Assembly (NCBI RefSeq): GCF_040105105.1 | Contig: NZ_CP157679.1 | Location: 115,282 to 179,281 of the forward strand | Reading direction: 5' to 3' | DNA: 64,000 bases | Source of the DNA: Polaromonas hydrogenivorans | GTDB taxonomy: Bacteria; Pseudomonadota; Gammaproteobacteria; Burkholderiales; Burkholderiaceae_C | Translations under genes and position numbers: made by a program | The notes under the pieces: generated by a model | The model's database searches: none | What the model was told of the DNA's origin: nothing | The model's input: the letters and a program-made list of their open reading frames with translations, nothing else | Part shown: positions 54,535 to 63,435 of the stretch, piece after piece | Position numbering within the stretch: the first letter of the stretch is position 1 | Layout: each line of letters opens with the position of its first letter

Positions 54535-55656
54535 TTACTCGATGCGAACGATCCGCAGCTGCGTCGCGTCCACTTCTTCGGTACCGGTGGCGTAGGCCAC
54601 CAGCACCGAGTCGGGGCGCTTGGCCCGCCGGTCCACGACCAACCTGCCGCTCGGCCCATTGCCCGCGGCCACGATGAACACGGGCGCGCTGGCTGGGAGC
54701 AGCTGGGCCAATCCCGGCCGGGTGGCGGCCCTGGGCCTGGCCTGGGCCGGCAAGCCTTCGGACGCGGGCGGCTCCTCGATGGGCGGGCGCTCTTTGGCCG
54801 GGGGTTCACGCACCGGGGGCGCTTTTTGCGGTTCGCCTTCTTGGTCGCCGCCTGGCAGCGACTGGCCGCTTTCCTGAACAGCCGCCGCCCGGGCGCGCTC
54901 GAGCACGATGCTGCCGGTCGGCTTGCCGGTGATGGCGCCAATGATGCGCCGGGCCTCGGTCACGCTGAGGAACGTGTCGGCATCGGGCAAGGCGGCGATC
55001 ACCTCGGCCGGCGTCTTGCCCCACTGGCGAGACAGGTCATAAAGCGCGCGCATGTCGGCCGTGTCCAGGCGCGCGGCCAACTCGGGCGGCAGGTCCCCGG
55101 CCTGCCGAAAGGCCGTCACTTGGTAGTCCTTGAGCGCGCAGATGGCCGCGATCTGCCTGGTGGTCAAGCCTTCGCGGACCAGCCGGGCAATGGCGGTGGC
55201 CAGGTCGGAGTTGGAGAGGTCGGCGCGCTGCTGGTTCTCGATCAGCTGCGCGGCGAATTCGTTCGCACCGTTCACACCGGTCGGACGGACCACCGCCGGG
55301 ATGTCGGTCACGCCGGCCAGCCGGGATGCCCGCAGGCGCCTCGCGCCAAAGGCCAGCACGTAGCGCCCGTTCACGGGCGGGCGGACCACGATGGGCTGCA
55401 CCACGCCATGGGCCAGGATGCTCTGGGCCATGCTCTGGAGTTCCTCGTCGTCAAACACCGTCCTGGGCTGGTCGGGGTCCTCGTCGATGTCGGCCAGGGG
55501 AAGGCGCAGCGCCTCGCCTGGCGCCTCGCTGCTCGCCGCGCGCAGGCTGGCCAGCGTTGCCTCGGCAAGCCGGGGGCGGGCTTTGAGCGTGATCACGGGC
55601 CTGGGCGCGCGGTCCGCAAAGGGTAGGAAGGGGGAAATCGGTTCGTCAGTCATCAT
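54535..55656 (-). CDS. parB: ParB/KorB-family DNA-binding partition protein
   Basis: 373 residues. The ParB CTPase domain holds LPLADIDEDPDQPRTVFDDE, LAHGVVQPIVVRP and FGARRLRASRLAG; a helix-turn-helix (LTTRQIAAICALKDYQV) follows at about 160-185. A Pro/Glu linker leads to a C-terminal domain (SAPVFIVAAGNGPSGRLVVD) that looks like the KorB SH3-type dimerisation domain. It would bind parS for segregation and may repress backbone promoters. Upstream only a frameshifted tail of parA remains, overlapping its start (ATGA), so the pair is broken unless another ParA exists elsewhere. Confidence 0.9.
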   Translation of the reverse strand: MMTDEPISPFLPFADRAPRPVITLKARPRLAEATLASLRAASSEAPGEALRLPLADIDEDPDQPRTVFDDEELQSMAQSILAHGVVQPIVVRPPVNGRYVLAFGARRLRASRLAGVTDIPAVVRPTGVNGANEFAAQLIENQQRADLSNSDLATAIARLVREGLTTRQIAAICALKDYQVTAFRQAGDLPPELAARLDTADMRALYDLSRQWGKTPAEVIAALPDADTFLSVTEARRIIGAITGKPTGSIVLERARAAAVQESGQSLPGGDQEGEPQKAPPVREPPAKERPPIEEPPASEGLPAQARPRAATRPGLAQLLPASAPVFIVAAGNGPSGRLVVDRRAKRPDSVLVAYATGTEEVDATQLRIVRIE

Positions 55657-55915
55657 GGGTTGGATTTCATTTTATCGGTGGCCGCGGCACGGGCGCTGGC
55701 GATGTCCTGGCTGGCTTCTTTAGCGGACGCACCCTTCATGCGCCACACCGGCACGCCTTTGCTCGCGGCGCGCGCATCGCTGCCGCGTCTGGCCAGCGAA
55801 TCCGGGAAACAGCCGCTGGCCGACCTGCCCGGCCAGCGCTTCGAACAACTTGTGCTCCCGGCGGCTCCTGCGGTCATCGCGATGAACCGATTGAAGCCGA
55901 GACGTTGAGGTTAAA
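55653..55915 (-). pseudogene. parA C-terminal remnant
   Basis: Two minus frames joined near 55800 read RREHKLFEALAGQVGQRLFP, then DSLARRGSDARAASKGVPVW and KEASQDIASARAAATDKMKS. This follows the last quarter of ParA-type ATPases (arginine helix, GxxV region). The stop overlaps the parB start, the normal parAB junction. Walker motifs are absent. Confidence 0.45.
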
Positions 55916-56514
55916 TTCCCCGGGGTCTGTTGATCCATCTTGCATGCCCAAAAAGTTTTTTCCACCTGTTGCACGGTGCAAAATTGCCCGGCCTTGCACC
56001 GTTCAACACATGCGGCTCCACCGCCTGGCGCAGAACCCTTGATGTCGGGCAGGAGTCATCCCATTCAAAAATGGACAAGTCGATGCAGGCAGCCCAGGCG
56101 CGTGGCCAGGAAATCGCGCACTGCCTGGGGTGAAGCCGGCACCTCAGCGCCGTGCACCCGGCGCACCAGCAGGTCGCGCAAGTCAAGGCATGAGACAGAC
56201 AAGGAAGTGGAGGAAGTAGAGGAAGTAGAGCCTGACGATGCGCAGCATCGGCTCGCCTTCCCCTGCAGAAGAGGAAGTCTTGCCCATGACGCCGCGGCAG
56301 AGTCGGGATCAGGCGCTTGCGCTTTTCACGCCTTTCACGCTTTACCGCGCGGCAAGCACTGCAAACCTTCGCTGGATGCCTGGGCCCCCATTGTTTTGAT
56401 CTGCCGGCATGCTGCGCGCCGCTGTTTTCAGCAACCATGCCCGCCTCAAACGCGATCGGGTCCGCTTGACGCTACAGCACACCGGAGCCCGGCCCCCTGC
56501 CGGCGAGAACCGGT
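55916..56514. other. Spacer with scraps, including a possible RadC-like N-terminal piece
   Basis: Minus bases 56190-56065 encode DLLVRRVHGAEVPASPQAVR then DFLATRLG, which resembles the segment before the JAB motif in RadC-like proteins. The rest shows short GGAAGTAGA repeats (56199-56230) and no gene. Confidence 0.35.
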
Positions 56515-57120
56515 CTACACCAGGCGATAGGCGCCTTTAGGGCCTTCCTTGATCGACCCGGCGGCCACCAGATTGCGCAGCGACCGGCCAATGGAGCCCA
56601 GCGGAATGCCGGTGGCCTGCGCCAGGCTGGCCTGCGTGACCACCCTGGCGCTTCGGCGGTCAAGCAGGCTTGTCAAGACTGCCATGACTTTCTCGTCGTT
56701 GGGGCTCAGGCGCGGCTTTTTGCCTTGGACCGCCTTCGATTTCCTGGCCGCGGCAGGCTTGACCACCGCCTCCTCGGCACTCGCCTTGTCCGGCCGCGGT
56801 GCGGCTCGCCCTCCATCGCCGCGTCCTCCGTCGCTGCCCAGGGCGATGAGCACGGGCAGGTCGGGCGAGGCCGCTTCGCTCGCCTGGGCATAAAGAGCCT
56901 TGAGCTGCTCCTCCATGGCCTGCAGCTCGTGCGCCATGCGGGCCAGTGAGAGCAGCTTTTTGTAGGCCGCGTCATTGTCCGGGCTGAACGGCTGGCTGGC
57001 CATCTGGGCCATGGCCCGGGCGCCGCCGGCTTGAACGTCGGCCGACACGGCCTGGTGCGCCTGGTACAAGCCCAGGCCGGCTTGCTGGATGGATTGAAGG
57101 GTCGAGGACGAAAGGGTCAT
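56515..57120 (-). CDS. Hypothetical plasmid protein with C-terminal winged helix
   Basis: 201 residues. Residues 1-75 are helical, with Gln/Ala-rich phasin-like periodicity (LQSIQQAGLGLYQAHQAVSA). After a basic linker, residues 135-201 form a MarR/ROK-like winged helix: VMAVLTSLLDRRSARVVTQA and SLAQATGIPLGSIGRSLRNL. GGAG lies five bases before the ATG at 57120. It might regulate nearby backbone genes; no specific family is recognised. Confidence 0.65.
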   Translation of the reverse strand: MTLSSSTLQSIQQAGLGLYQAHQAVSADVQAGGARAMAQMASQPFSPDNDAAYKKLLSLARMAHELQAMEEQLKALYAQASEAASPDLPVLIALGSDGGRGDGGRAAPRPDKASAEEAVVKPAAARKSKAVQGKKPRLSPNDEKVMAVLTSLLDRRSARVVTQASLAQATGIPLGSIGRSLRNLVAAGSIKEGPKGAYRLV

Positions 57121-57158
57121 GCAATCTCCGGGTAAGCATTCAATGAAGGGATCCGGGT

Positions 57159-57615
57159 GTGATTCTGACAGCACGCGGCCACTACACGATCAGCACCATG
57201 GAGCCGCCTGAATACGCCTGCTTGATGACGCGCACCGGCGCGCCCATGATGCTCGAAAGCGTCAACGTCGAGGGCGACATCAAAGGCCTGCTGTTCGAGG
57301 CGAGCGTCGAGCAGCGGTTTTGCAATCCCACGGACCAGAGCGTTGAAGTGGTCTACACCTTCCCCTGCCCTGGGGCACCGTCCTGCTGGGCATTGAAGTG
57401 CAACTGGGCAGCAAGCGCCTGAATGGCGCGGTGGTCGCCAAAAAATGGGCCCAGGCGCGCTATGAGGAGGCGCGGTCCGAAGACCAGGCCGCGCTCATGC
57501 GGGAGAAAAACCAGGATCTGAGCTACCCCCTGAACCTGGGCCACCTGGCCGCCCGGGAGCGCTGCGTCATCACGATGCGCTACGCGCAGACACTGCAGTT
57601 CGAGCAGCGCGGCTT
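57159..57615 (+). pseudogene. VIT-domain protein, frameshifted and truncated
   Basis: The first frame reads EPPEYACLMTRTGAPMMLES and FCNPTDQSVEVVYTFP. Near 57370 the frame shifts and continues LPWGTVLLGIEVQLGSKRLN, YPLNLGHLAARERCVITMRY and FEQRGL. This is a vault/inter-alpha-trypsin (VIT) domain; the von Willebrand part is missing. It stops where the 43-bp IS-like repeat begins at 57621. Confidence 0.7.
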
Positions 57616-57620
57616 GCGCC

Positions 57621-57663
57621 GGCATCCGTTCCTACGCCAAACACGTTCATCAACCGGCAACGC
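57621..57663 (-). repeat. 43-bp inverted repeat, left copy (IS6-like end)
   Basis: Complementary to 60715-60757 with three mismatches (start GGCATCCGTTCCT, end CCGGCAACGC). The right copy follows the stop of an IS6-type transposase fragment, so both copies are probably right ends of one kind of IS6-family element. Confidence 0.6.
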
Positions 57664-57671
57664 GACACCAT

Positions 57672-57758
57672 CGCGAGTGCTTCGCCGGTTTCGGGGCAGG
57701 CGATCAGATAGTTGAAGTTGCGGTAGGCATTGCCGGTCCAGATGCGTTCGACAATCAT
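57672..57758 (-). pseudogene. N-terminal scrap of a metallo-beta-lactamase-fold hydrolase
   Basis: MIVERIWTGNAYRNFNYLIA then CPETGEALA, the start of glyoxalase-II-like hydrolases, ends abruptly at the IS-like repeat. Confidence 0.5.
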
Positions 57759-57780
57759 GGTGGGCTCAAAGGGTGTGCTG

Positions 57781-58434
57781 TCAGATCATTGCGCGGCGCT
57801 TTTGCTCACGGTGCTGCTCGATCAGGCGGATCGTCGCCGCCACCCTGGCCATGTTCGGGTTCAGCTTGAGCGCTCGCTCAAGGCAGGACTGGGCGCGGTC
57901 GGGCTCACCCAGGGCCAGATATATCTGCCCGTAGCCCGCGAGCGCCCCGAAGTGGTTGCGGTTCCGCTTGAGAGCTTCGTCGCAGTCCTTCATCGACAGC
58001 TCATACTGGCCGAGCAGGTAGTAAACGATGGCGCGCTGGTTCCAGCCCTGCGCGAAGGCCGGCTTCCTGCGGATCACCTCGGAAAACGTGGTCAAAGCCT
58101 CGACCAGCTGCGACGCCGCCATCTGCTGGACGCCGCGCTGGAACAAAGCATCGATCGCGCGGTTGCCGGAACGGCTCCAGATCTGCCACAGTGCGGCTTC
58201 GGCGAGTTGGCGAACGGGCGCGTCATCGTCCCGCAGGCGGACCACGAGACGGTCGGCATCCGCCATGGCGCCGACTTCGCCCAGGCGCGCGATGGCAGCG
58301 CGCCGCACGGCAGGCTCGGGGTGTTCGATCGCCTTGAGCGCCTGCAGCCGTGTCGAAGGCGGGTCGGCCGCAGACAGCGGCTGCGAAAGCGTCATGATCA
58401 TCAAAACGATACAAAGGCACAGTGCACGCAACAT
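57781..58434 (-). CDS. Secreted HEAT/TPR-repeat protein
   Basis: 217 residues from the ATG at 58434 (AGGAGG six bases upstream). Residues 1-25 are a signal peptide (MLRALCLCIVLMIMTLSQPL, Ala-x-Ala cleavage). HEAT-like repeats (AIEHPEPAVRRAAIARLGEV, DDDAPVRQLAEAALWQI) are followed by TPR repeats (FAQGWNQRAIVYYLLGQYEL, PDRAQSCLERALKLNPNMAR). It probably acts in the periplasm as a protein-binding scaffold. It follows aroG on the same strand with a 37-base gap. Confidence 0.82.
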   Translation of the reverse strand: MLRALCLCIVLMIMTLSQPLSAADPPSTRLQALKAIEHPEPAVRRAAIARLGEVGAMADADRLVVRLRDDDAPVRQLAEAALWQIWSRSGNRAIDALFQRGVQQMAASQLVEALTTFSEVIRRKPAFAQGWNQRAIVYYLLGQYELSMKDCDEALKRNRNHFGALAGYGQIYLALGEPDRAQSCLERALKLNPNMARVAATIRLIEQHREQKRRAMI

Positions 58435-58471
58435 GATGCTCCTCCTATACGCCGTGGCTTGCGCCGGCAAA

Positions 58472-59542
58472 TTAAGCCCTGGCGCCCGCCCGGCGCTGGC
58501 GCACGGACGCCGCCAGCTGCTCCAGCACGGCCACGGTCGCCTCCCAGCCGATGCAGGCGTCGGTGACGCTCTGCCCGTAGCGCAGGCCTTGGCGACCATC
58601 GACGATGTCCTGCCGGCCTTCGACCAGGTGGCTCTCAATCATGAGGCCGCAGATGCTGCTCGAGCCGCTGGCGATTTGCTGCGCGATATCGGCCGCCACG
58701 GCGGGCTGCCTGGAAAAGTCCTTGTTGCTGTTGCCGTGGCTGCAGTCGATCACCAGCCGCGCGGGCAAGCCGGCCTGGGACAGGCTCGCCGCAGCGCGGC
58801 TGACGCTGGCGGCGTCGTAGTTCGGCCCGTCACTGGCGCCGCGCAGCACCAGGTGGCCATCAGGGTTGCCGGTGGTCGTGATGACGATGGCCTTGCCTTC
58901 GAGCGAGATGGAGGGAAAGCGGTGCGACTGGACGGCCACATGGATGGCGTCGATGGCGGCGCCCACGCTGCCGTTGGTAGCGTTCTTGAAGCCCACGGGC
59001 GCCGAAAGGGCCGAAGCCATCTGCCGGTGCAGCGGGCTTTGCACCGTGCGGGCGCCGATCGCGCCCCAGGTGAGCAGTTCGGCGTAGTACTGCGGCGTCA
59101 CCAGGTCCAGGATTTCAGAGGCCGCCGGCACGCCCAGCCGCGCGCATTCCAGCAGGATGCACCGCGCATGGCGCAGGCCCGCGCCAATGTCGCCCTGGCC
59201 GTCGAGTTCCGGGTCGTAGATCAAACCCTTCCAGCCCATGCGCGTGCGCGGTTTTTCGAAGTAGACGCGCATCACCAGCAGCAGCGAATCGTCCAGGCGC
59301 GGGGCCAGCGGGCGCAGCCGTGCAGCGTATTCCAGGGCCGACTCAGGCTCGTGGATCGAGCACGGGCCCACGATAACCAGCAGCCTGTCATCCAGACCGC
59401 GCAATATATTGCGGGTGGCAGCGCGCGAGGCGGCAATGAATGCGGCTTCGGCTTCGCCCGCTGGCAGTTCGCCCTGCAGCAGCCGGGGTTCCGGAAGCGG
59501 GTCGGCCTGGGCGATGTGGATGTCTGAGATTTGGGTGGACAT
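58472..59542 (-). CDS. aroG: 3-deoxy-7-phosphoheptulonate synthase (class I DAHP synthase)
   Basis: 356 residues. The first step of the shikimate pathway joins phosphoenolpyruvate and erythrose-4-phosphate. Seen: VIVGPCSIHEP, YFEKPRTRMGWKGLIYDP, GARTVQSPLHRQMAS, GFKNATNGSVG, VIDCSHGNSNKD and GLMIESHL, with all metal and substrate residues in place. It belongs to the AroF/G/H group; which amino acid inhibits it cannot be told. Start 59542 gives the family N-terminus. Part of the repeat-bounded island. Confidence 0.94.
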   Translation of the reverse strand: MSTQISDIHIAQADPLPEPRLLQGELPAGEAEAAFIAASRAATRNILRGLDDRLLVIVGPCSIHEPESALEYAARLRPLAPRLDDSLLLVMRVYFEKPRTRMGWKGLIYDPELDGQGDIGAGLRHARCILLECARLGVPAASEILDLVTPQYYAELLTWGAIGARTVQSPLHRQMASALSAPVGFKNATNGSVGAAIDAIHVAVQSHRFPSISLEGKAIVITTTGNPDGHLVLRGASDGPNYDAASVSRAAASLSQAGLPARLVIDCSHGNSNKDFSRQPAVAADIAQQIASGSSSICGLMIESHLVEGRQDIVDGRQGLRYGQSVTDACIGWEATVAVLEQLAASVRQRRAGARA

Positions 59543-59577
59543 GGCGTCTGCGTGATGGGGGCTGTTTTTCGCGGCAT

Positions 59578-60621
59578 TCACCCCGTCCTGATCACCGAAA
59601 TAAACTCGGTCCCGCTTTCCGGCAGCCAAACCTCCCCAGGCCGGCCCAGTATCTGGCGGATGTTAGCGGCGGGACGTGGCATGGGTAGCACACCGAACTT
59701 CTCGCTGCCCGGGTCGAAGCGCAGCATGGCGTTGTTGCTCCACTCTGCGGCCCAGACGATGTCCTGGTCGTCCACGTACACGGCGTACACATGCGGATCG
59801 GTTCCTGGCGCTTTCCAGGTGCGCCAACTGTTGGCCCCCATGCCCAGCGCCGGGTCGTGCATGGAGAGGTTGCCGCTGTTCCATTCGGCCACCCAGATGC
59901 GGCCACGGCTGTCGGACCAGACGCGGCGCGCGCCCTGGCGCTGCGTGGGTGGTTCTACGATGCGTGACATGCCGGTTTTTCGGTCGATTTGTGCAATGAA
60001 CGACCCCGCCAGCGAGCACCACCACACGTCGCCCCTGGGAGTGGCGCATATGCCGTAGGGCCCGCGTCCGCGCGGTGACGCTTTCACGCTGACCAAGCCG
60101 GTGCGCACGGCCACTTTGCCAACGTAGCCACTTTGCCCGGTAAACCACAGGTCGCCGTCGCCATCAAAGGCGCAGGTGTTGAGGTTGGCATGGGGCGTTG
60201 CGGCAGGCAGGTGGAAAAGCCTCACCTCACGCGCTGGCCAGCTCACGCGCGCTATGGCGTTTTGCCCACCGTCGGTCAGCCAGGCCGCGCCGTCGGGTCC
60301 GGCAATGACGCCGTGCGGCGACGAAGCATCGCCTAAAGAAATCAGTTCCGGCTTGCCCGTGCGCGGGTCAAACCAGCCCAGGTGCCCGCTGCGCTGCGCA
60401 GAGAACCATACCCCGCCATCCGGCGCCGGTGCCAAGTCATGGATGCCGGTGGCACGCGGCGTGTTGAGCGGCCAGGACTGCAGACGCGCGGCATCCGGAG
60501 GCTGCGCGCGCCCGGCGCCGGGCCAGAGCAGAACGGCGGACAGCGCGCCCAGCGTGCTGCGGCGGCTGATGCGGGTCATCTGGGCGCTGTGGAACGAATG
60601 AGCGTTCATTGGCACGGCCAT
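59578..60621 (-). CDS. Virginiamycin-B-lyase-like (Vgb) beta-propeller protein with Tat signal
   Basis: 347 residues. RISRRSTLGALSAVLL is a twin-arginine signal, so it is exported folded. The propeller blades repeat a W-F/G-D pattern: DLAPAPDGGVWFSAQ, VIAGPDGAAWLTDGG, AFDGDGDLWFTGQSG, CATPRGDVWWCS and WSDSRGRIWVAEW. These are SMP-30/Vgb-type blades. Streptogramin lyases are cytosolic, so a periplasmic binding or sensing role is more likely here than antibiotic resistance. It precedes aroG by 35 bases. Confidence 0.85.
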   Translation of the reverse strand: MAVPMNAHSFHSAQMTRISRRSTLGALSAVLLWPGAGRAQPPDAARLQSWPLNTPRATGIHDLAPAPDGGVWFSAQRSGHLGWFDPRTGKPELISLGDASSPHGVIAGPDGAAWLTDGGQNAIARVSWPAREVRLFHLPAATPHANLNTCAFDGDGDLWFTGQSGYVGKVAVRTGLVSVKASPRGRGPYGICATPRGDVWWCSLAGSFIAQIDRKTGMSRIVEPPTQRQGARRVWSDSRGRIWVAEWNSGNLSMHDPALGMGANSWRTWKAPGTDPHVYAVYVDDQDIVWAAEWSNNAMLRFDPGSEKFGVLPMPRPAANIRQILGRPGEVWLPESGTEFISVIRTG

Positions 60622-60714
60622 GGCAATACCTCTTTTGCGCGTTGGTGTTCGATGGTGCGGCTTCGGGCAGTTCATTTTGGCGGCAATGCAGGGTGCCCTG
60701 CAAGGGGGTTCTGC

Positions 60715-60757
60715 GCGTTGCCGGTTGATGAACGTGTTTGGAGCAGGAACGGATGCC
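60715..60757 (+). repeat. 43-bp inverted repeat, right copy (IS6-like end)
   Basis: Partner of 57621-57663. On its inner side it continues as GGTTCTGCGCGTTGCC-like sequence, with GGTTCTG at its outer edge resembling IS6-family terminal repeats. Its other side abuts the IS6 transposase remnant. Confidence 0.6.
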
Positions 60758-60763
60758 AGCTCC

Positions 60764-60985
60764 TCAAACGGGACGGATTTTTCCTGCCTGCGAATCAAAC
60801 TGCTCGGCAAAAGGCAGCTCGATACAGCCTTCGAGCAGGAGCTGACCCTTGCGGATCATGTGCATCAGCTCGATGCCGGCCAGGGCATTTTTGGCGGCTC
60901 GAAATGACTTGAAGTTCAGCATCGGTTTGGTGACCCGTTTGATGGCCCGATGGTCCTGGCGGGCGATGCTGTTGAGTGATGTTAC
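60764..60985 (-). pseudogene. IS6-family transposase C-terminal fragment
   Basis: LNSIARQDHRAIKRVTKPML (catalytic Glu replaced context: QDHRAIKR), FKSFRAAKNALAGIELMHMI and RKGQLLLEG to a stop at 60764. It matches the last 70 residues of IS6/IS26-like transposases (NN..EQDHRAIKR). Confidence 0.72.
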
Positions 60986-61039
60986 GCAGACGTTTGTTTT
61001 TCAGCCTTGGAAGTGGGAAAGCCGCACCATGTTTTGGAC

Positions 61040-61128
61040 AAGAGTCCGGCTCATTTGCCGGGCCTGCCGACATCAGTGCACCGTCACGGCAGGAACCATC
61101 TTCGACAAGACCCGTACATCGCTGAGGG
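61040..61128 (+). pseudogene. IS1595-type transposase zinc-ribbon scrap
   Basis: LICRACRHQCTVTAGTIFDK then TRTSL is the zinc-ribbon/TAGTIF signature of IS1595 transposases. Nothing else of the gene remains. Confidence 0.5.
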
Positions 61129-61146
61129 TGGCTGTGCGCCAGCCCG

Positions 61147-61440
61147 ATGTGCGAGCACATCGTCGTCGACAAGCTGCCGTTCACGCCGGTCGAGGAGGCG
61201 CTAGCCGAGTGGCTCGCCAGCCAGGGGCGCGACCCGTTTGCCGAACTGTCCGTGCCCCGCGCGGGTATGAAGCTGGCGCAGTGGGTCGGGCGCGGCGTGC
61301 GCACGGAGACGGACCGGGCAGTGATCACCGTGTGCGACACGCGCCTGGCGATGCTGGCCCGGGCTGCCGCCGTTTGCGCTGGTGCGCTGGTCATGCTTTG
61401 GGTCATCGGGCCGTTTGAACTGATGTCGAAGCATCGACCG
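61147..61440 (+). pseudogene. DinG-like helicase C-terminal fragment
   Basis: HIVVDKLPFTPVEEALAEWL, LPRAGMKLAQWVGRGVRTE and ITVCDTRLA are helicase motifs V-VI of DinG/XPD-like proteins. After CDTRLAMLA the frame departs from the family. The N-terminal ATPase and iron-sulfur region is absent. Confidence 0.6.
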
Positions 61441-62026
61441 CGCTGGTTTTCGTACAGCCATCACGGCATCGAGCACAGAACCGCAGAACCATTGGCGAGT
61501 ACAGAGCATTTCGCCACCGAACTCTTGAACGCAGCCGGAACAGTATTGCGCCGCCGTTGCATGCCGATGCCGATGCCGATAATGTTTTAATTTCAGTCAT
61601 CCGCCCAGATGCAGCACCGAGAACAAGGGCGCAGACATCAAGGAAAGATGCCGATAAAAGAAGTAGAAAAATCGTGTGACATCGGTCAGCTCAGTGAATC
61701 AGGCATGATTGTCCGGTTCCGACTTGATTCACGGTGCAGCGCAGCGGTGCTGACAGCCGCCAGGACACCGCCAGCGCAGCATTACACGCACGGACTTGAC
61801 GGCCAGAACCGCTGTGATAAGGTCAAAGAAACCAGTAAACTGCCCTCCCCTGCCACGCATATTGCACTACTGCGGAGTTACCATCAACTGGACCGACTTC
61901 AACCGCGCCGCCGGGTCAGTACCAGATGATGCAAGCGTATTTGGTGTTATCTAACTTGCAGACCAACAACCTGGTCAATGCCGGCGGGTTACATGCTCTT
62001 TGTGTTGGCGTAATAGACCTCATCGA
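61441..62026. other. Intergenic stretch downstream of rep
   Basis: About 590 bases; only chance frames and a short ATGCCGATGCCGATG repeat at 61560-61575. Nothing supported. Confidence 0.35.
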
Positions 62027-63367
62027 TCAGGCTTCTTTAGAGGGTTCGTGAAACCATTCGTTTCCGTACTGGGCGATAGCGTAGGCTTCGACCATTTTGC
62101 TAACCAAAAAAGGTGACGCGGCCCAATTTCCTGCCTCAACTTTTCGCTTCGTGGAAGGAGTTGACAGGCCCGCAGTTCTCAAAGCTTCCAAAGCGGTTTC
62201 AGCATAAGGTTTTTGTTGGTCTTTGCTCAGACTCATCAACTCATCCTTGATTTCAGCCCTGCGACGTTCCTTGTGGCTTTGAGGCGCCTTGAGTTCATCG
62301 TTCAAAGTTTGTGGAGACACTTTGTTCACGTGATGTATGGACAGTGGTTTGTCGTGAACGTACTGATTTGTATCAGTAAGAACTGAACGCAAGTAAGCTA
62401 TTTTGGAATCAACATTAGCCAGATCATCGCGAGCCAAACGCGCTTCTAGCCTCGAAAAGGCAACTTTAAGGACGTTTTCGTTTTGACCTTGAGTTATCAA
62501 GTTCGAGATATCGCCCAAAGAAAGTCCTAACCTTATCGCAATCTCGGCAATTTCAGAGCTCATTTTTGAAGGCGTACCAAGGTTACTGGAATCGTTGTCC
62601 TTAATGCTGCGTGATACCTTGAACTGAGCGGACGTCAATTTTCGACCAGTCTTTTTTTCTAATAGCTCAACAATCAGGTCAGATTTAAGATTGATTTCTT
62701 GGATGGCAGCATTGAGTGAATCGTCCTTAAATTTACTCCAGCCACGTGGTTTCGGCAGTTTTGTTATCGGATCAATTGGCGCGGCAGACTGTGATAAAGC
62801 ACTAATCCACCAGTCCATGTCTTGCTCACTTGTTAAACCGCTTGGATTGTTCCTGTAACGACTTGCAATCTCGTACAGAGCAACTGCGGTGTAAGTCTTC
62901 AGTCTGGCTAATTGAGTAATGTCGATTGGGGTGAATCGGGATGGATCAACGATGACATCCATCAAACTGGGAGGAAAAGCCCACTCGACATAAATAACGC
63001 CTTTCCCAGCTTCCTTGGTAAAAGTCACCTCAGATAAAAGGCTCATACTTCTGAAAATTATTTCGCTGTTGGCGTCGGGTGCTTCCCAATCCAGTTCAAC
63101 ACGACGCATTTCGCGAAAGGATTTTTTACTCTGAGAAAGTAGGTTGGACTCACCGACTTCCACAGGATCAACAAGGTCACTCAATTTTGCTTTAAAACGA
63201 ACAGGCAAGACTCCTAACCCATCTTTTTGAAATTGGGCAACTTGTCGTTGGGTCACGTTCAAGAGCACGTTGAAAAGCTTTCTGCTGATTGCAGTGAGCT
63301 TGCCAACTTTTGGCATCATTACTAAAGCACTGTTCGGTTTTTTGAACGTCAAACTTACGCTGGGCAT
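62027..63367 (-). CDS. Replication initiator protein (Rep_3/RepB family)
   Basis: 446 residues from the ATG at 63367 (MPSVSLTFKKPNSALVMMPK). Two winged-helix domains are suggested: LTAISRKLFNVLLNVTQRQV and LSDLVDPVEVGESN in the first, and ARLKTYTAVALYEIASRYRN in the second, the strongest Rep_3 signature. The C-terminal 150 residues (about 290-446) carry KAPQSHKERRRAEIKDELM and are less conserved. It would bind the iterons upstream to start plasmid replication and repress its own promoter at the palindrome at 63390. AT-rich coding matches the backbone. Confidence 0.88.
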   Translation of the reverse strand: MPSVSLTFKKPNSALVMMPKVGKLTAISRKLFNVLLNVTQRQVAQFQKDGLGVLPVRFKAKLSDLVDPVEVGESNLLSQSKKSFREMRRVELDWEAPDANSEIIFRSMSLLSEVTFTKEAGKGVIYVEWAFPPSLMDVIVDPSRFTPIDITQLARLKTYTAVALYEIASRYRNNPSGLTSEQDMDWWISALSQSAAPIDPITKLPKPRGWSKFKDDSLNAAIQEINLKSDLIVELLEKKTGRKLTSAQFKVSRSIKDNDSSNLGTPSKMSSEIAEIAIRLGLSLGDISNLITQGQNENVLKVAFSRLEARLARDDLANVDSKIAYLRSVLTDTNQYVHDKPLSIHHVNKVSPQTLNDELKAPQSHKERRRAEIKDELMSLSKDQQKPYAETALEALRTAGLSTPSTKRKVEAGNWAASPFLVSKMVEAYAIAQYGNEWFHEPSKEA

Positions 63368-63389
63368 GTCAATTTCCGCTGTTTTTATG

Positions 63390-63417
63390 TATCGGAATAC
63401 TATCATCTATTCCGATA
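63390..63417. promoter_or_regulatory. Operator palindrome of rep
   Basis: A perfect 10-bp inverted repeat, TATCGGAATA and TATTCCGATA, with an eight-base spacer, lies 23 bases upstream of the rep start. Such palindromes hold the autoregulatory Rep-dimer site in iteron plasmids. Confidence 0.6.
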
Positions 63418-63435
63418 GTTGACAAGTTAGCATTT

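Noticed and set aside
55911..56438. 175-codon minus-strand gene
   Set aside because: Joins unrelated scraps (RadC-like and parA pieces lie in other frames) and lacks protein character.
59578..60621. Streptogramin resistance gene
   Set aside because: The fold is Vgb-like but a Tat signal directs it outside the cytosol, so resistance should not be assumed.
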